A stretch of DNA of 64,000 nt, taken from assembly GCF_964266745.1 (NCBI RefSeq), contig NZ_CAXWGX010000030.1:1-64000 (forward strand), read 5' to 3'. Shown in pieces: positions 61,992 to 64,000 of the stretch. The first letter of the stretch is position 1. Each line of letters begins with the position of its first letter. The notes beneath the pieces are model-generated. The model ran no database searches and was not told where the DNA came from. It worked only from the letters and a program-made list of their open reading frames with translations. The stretch comes from Propionicimonas sp020161015 (GTDB lineage: Bacteria; Actinomycetota; Actinomycetes; Propionibacteriales; Propionibacteriaceae). A program made the position numbers and the translations under genes.

Positions 61992-62372
61992 ATGTCCGCC
62001 GGAGAGATCGCCGGCCTGATCGCAGCGGTGGCTGCGGTGGCGTTCGTCGTGTTCTGCGCCGTCCCGCTGCTGAAGCTCGGTCGGGTGCTCGAGGAGGTGC
62101 GGCTCGCCGTGCGCGACCTGGGCCACAACTCGGTGCCGATCCTCCAGGAGCTGAAGGGCACGGTGACCGCGACGAACACCGAGCTGGGCAAGCTCAGCGT
62201 GGTGACGGAGGACGTCGCCAAGGTGAGCGCCCACGCCACGGTCGTCAGTGAGAACGCCGCCCAGCTGTCCACGCTCTTCGCCTCCACCCTCGGCGGGCCG
62301 CTGATCAAGACCGCCGCCTTCACCTACGGGGTGCGCCAGGCCGTCACCGGCCAGCGGAAGAAGGCCCGCTGA
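61992..62372 (+). CDS. DUF948 membrane-anchored protein
   Basis: A 126-residue protein with one N-terminal helix (about 4-27) and a long amphipathic, coiled-coil-like region (about 30-95) characteristic of DUF948. It ends in a basic RKKAR tail. Function is unknown; the gene is regularly found upstream of alaS in actinobacteria. Its stop shares one base with the next ATG (TGATG). Confidence 0.85.
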   Translation: MSAGEIAGLIAAVAAVAFVVFCAVPLLKLGRVLEEVRLAVRDLGHNSVPILQELKGTVTATNTELGKLSVVTEDVAKVSAHATVVSENAAQLSTLFASTLGGPLIKTAAFTYGVRQAVTGQRKKAR

Positions 62373-62599
62373 TGGGCAAGCGCCTGTTCTGGTTCGCCGT
62401 CGGGGTCGGGCTCACCGCCCTGGTCGTGATCAAGGGACGCGAGTACTACGAACGCTTCACCCCCAAGGGTGTCGCCGACCAGCTGGAGAAGACCCGTGAG
62501 GGCCTCATCGACCGGGTCGGGGAGTTCCTCTCCACCATGGGCGACGCCATGGACACCCGCGAGTCGGAGCTGCGCGAGGCTCTCGGCCTGGACGAGTGA
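62372..62599 (+). CDS. Small membrane protein upstream of alaS (DUF6167-like)
   Basis: A protein of 75 residues. One N-terminal membrane helix (RLFWFAVGVGLTALVVI) is followed by an amphipathic helix and an acidic end (LREALGLDE). By length, topology and position it resembles the DUF6167 proteins that sit between DUF948 and alaS in many actinobacteria; the function is unknown. It is translationally coupled to the DUF948 gene, and the 82-nt gap to alaS contains the small palindrome CGGCGCTGAGCGCCG (62646-62660). Confidence 0.7.
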   Translation: MGKRLFWFAVGVGLTALVVIKGREYYERFTPKGVADQLEKTREGLIDRVGEFLSTMGDAMDTRESELREALGLDE

Positions 62600-62681
62600 A
62601 ACCCGTTCGTCCAGGAGACCCGAACCGGACCCTCACCCGCAGTACCGGCGCTGAGCGCCGTCTCGACAAGGACAGACAACC

Positions 62682-64000
<1,319 letters not shown>

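Noticed and set aside
62600..62681. T-box or similar leader ahead of alaS
   Set aside because: Only 82 nt and one small palindrome; no T-box core or specifier structure could be seen.

Overview
The window is 64 kb of high-GC, densely packed bacterial chromosome. It looks like an actinobacterium, most likely from the Propionibacteriales. The pointers are PriA (HisA/TrpF) at the end of the his operon, a TIGR03085 (mycothiol-type fold) gene, an HGxxPAAW gene between trpE and trpC, DUF948 and a small membrane protein before alaS, and an actinobacterial-type yebC-ruvCAB-yajC-secDF-apt-rel run. The assignment is inference from gene content and order; there is no rRNA marker in the window, and I found no tRNA, rRNA, CRISPR array or prophage.

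Layout. 1-132: no gene seen. 0.1-6.2 kb (minus): a membrane spermidine-synthase-like protein, two small membrane proteins, serC-serA, and a TIGR03085 gene. 6.3-13.1 kb (plus): hisI-trpE-HGxxPAAW-trpC-trpB-trpA, then a SCO1 lipoprotein and lgt. 13.3-19.3 kb: gltBD. 19.3-27.3 kb: a SnoaL-like protein, arginase (minus), DUF1697, dnaE, a DUF2567-like membrane protein and a CYTH-CHAD protein. 27.3-32.9 kb: a complete mercury-resistance transposon. 32.9-34.1 kb: ybaK and DUF554 (minus). 34.2-38.6 kb: hisDCBH-priA. 38.8-40.4 kb: an EVE-domain protein and a domain-swapped lipoate ligase. 40.5-51.0 kb: yebC, ruvCAB, yajC-secDF, apt, a K+ channel and rel. 51.0-53.0 kb: two repeat-rich intergenic regions around a DUF349 gene. 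53.0-56.8 kb: a glyoxalase-II-like hydrolase, hisS and aspS. 56.8-62 kb: padR with a divergent MFS exporter, rarA and a DHA2 exporter. 62-64 kb: DUF948, a small membrane protein and the start of alaS, cut by the window end.

The main discovery is at 27340-32887. A 5,548-bp unit begins with an IS481-type transposase and carries a whole mercury-resistance operon: merA, merB, a MerF-like transporter, a thioredoxin-like lipoprotein, CcdA, and divergent merR. It has imperfect TGT-starting inverted repeats at its outer ends and a perfect 6-bp duplication, GCTAGC, on both sides. That matches the NCTAGN target known for IS481. The transposase has no second inverted repeat of its own nearby, so the unit seems to move as one passenger-carrying IS481-type transposon. 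The transposase is the last gene on the strand driven by the mercury promoter.

Other patterns: at least 10 genes have a TANNNT -10 box exactly 6-7 nt before the start codon (leaderless transcription), and seven more fit a relaxed NANNNT form. A LexA-type SOS box sits at the ruvCAB promoter. There are three separate intergenic repeat systems, at 38.6, 51.0-51.4 and 52.7-52.9 kb.
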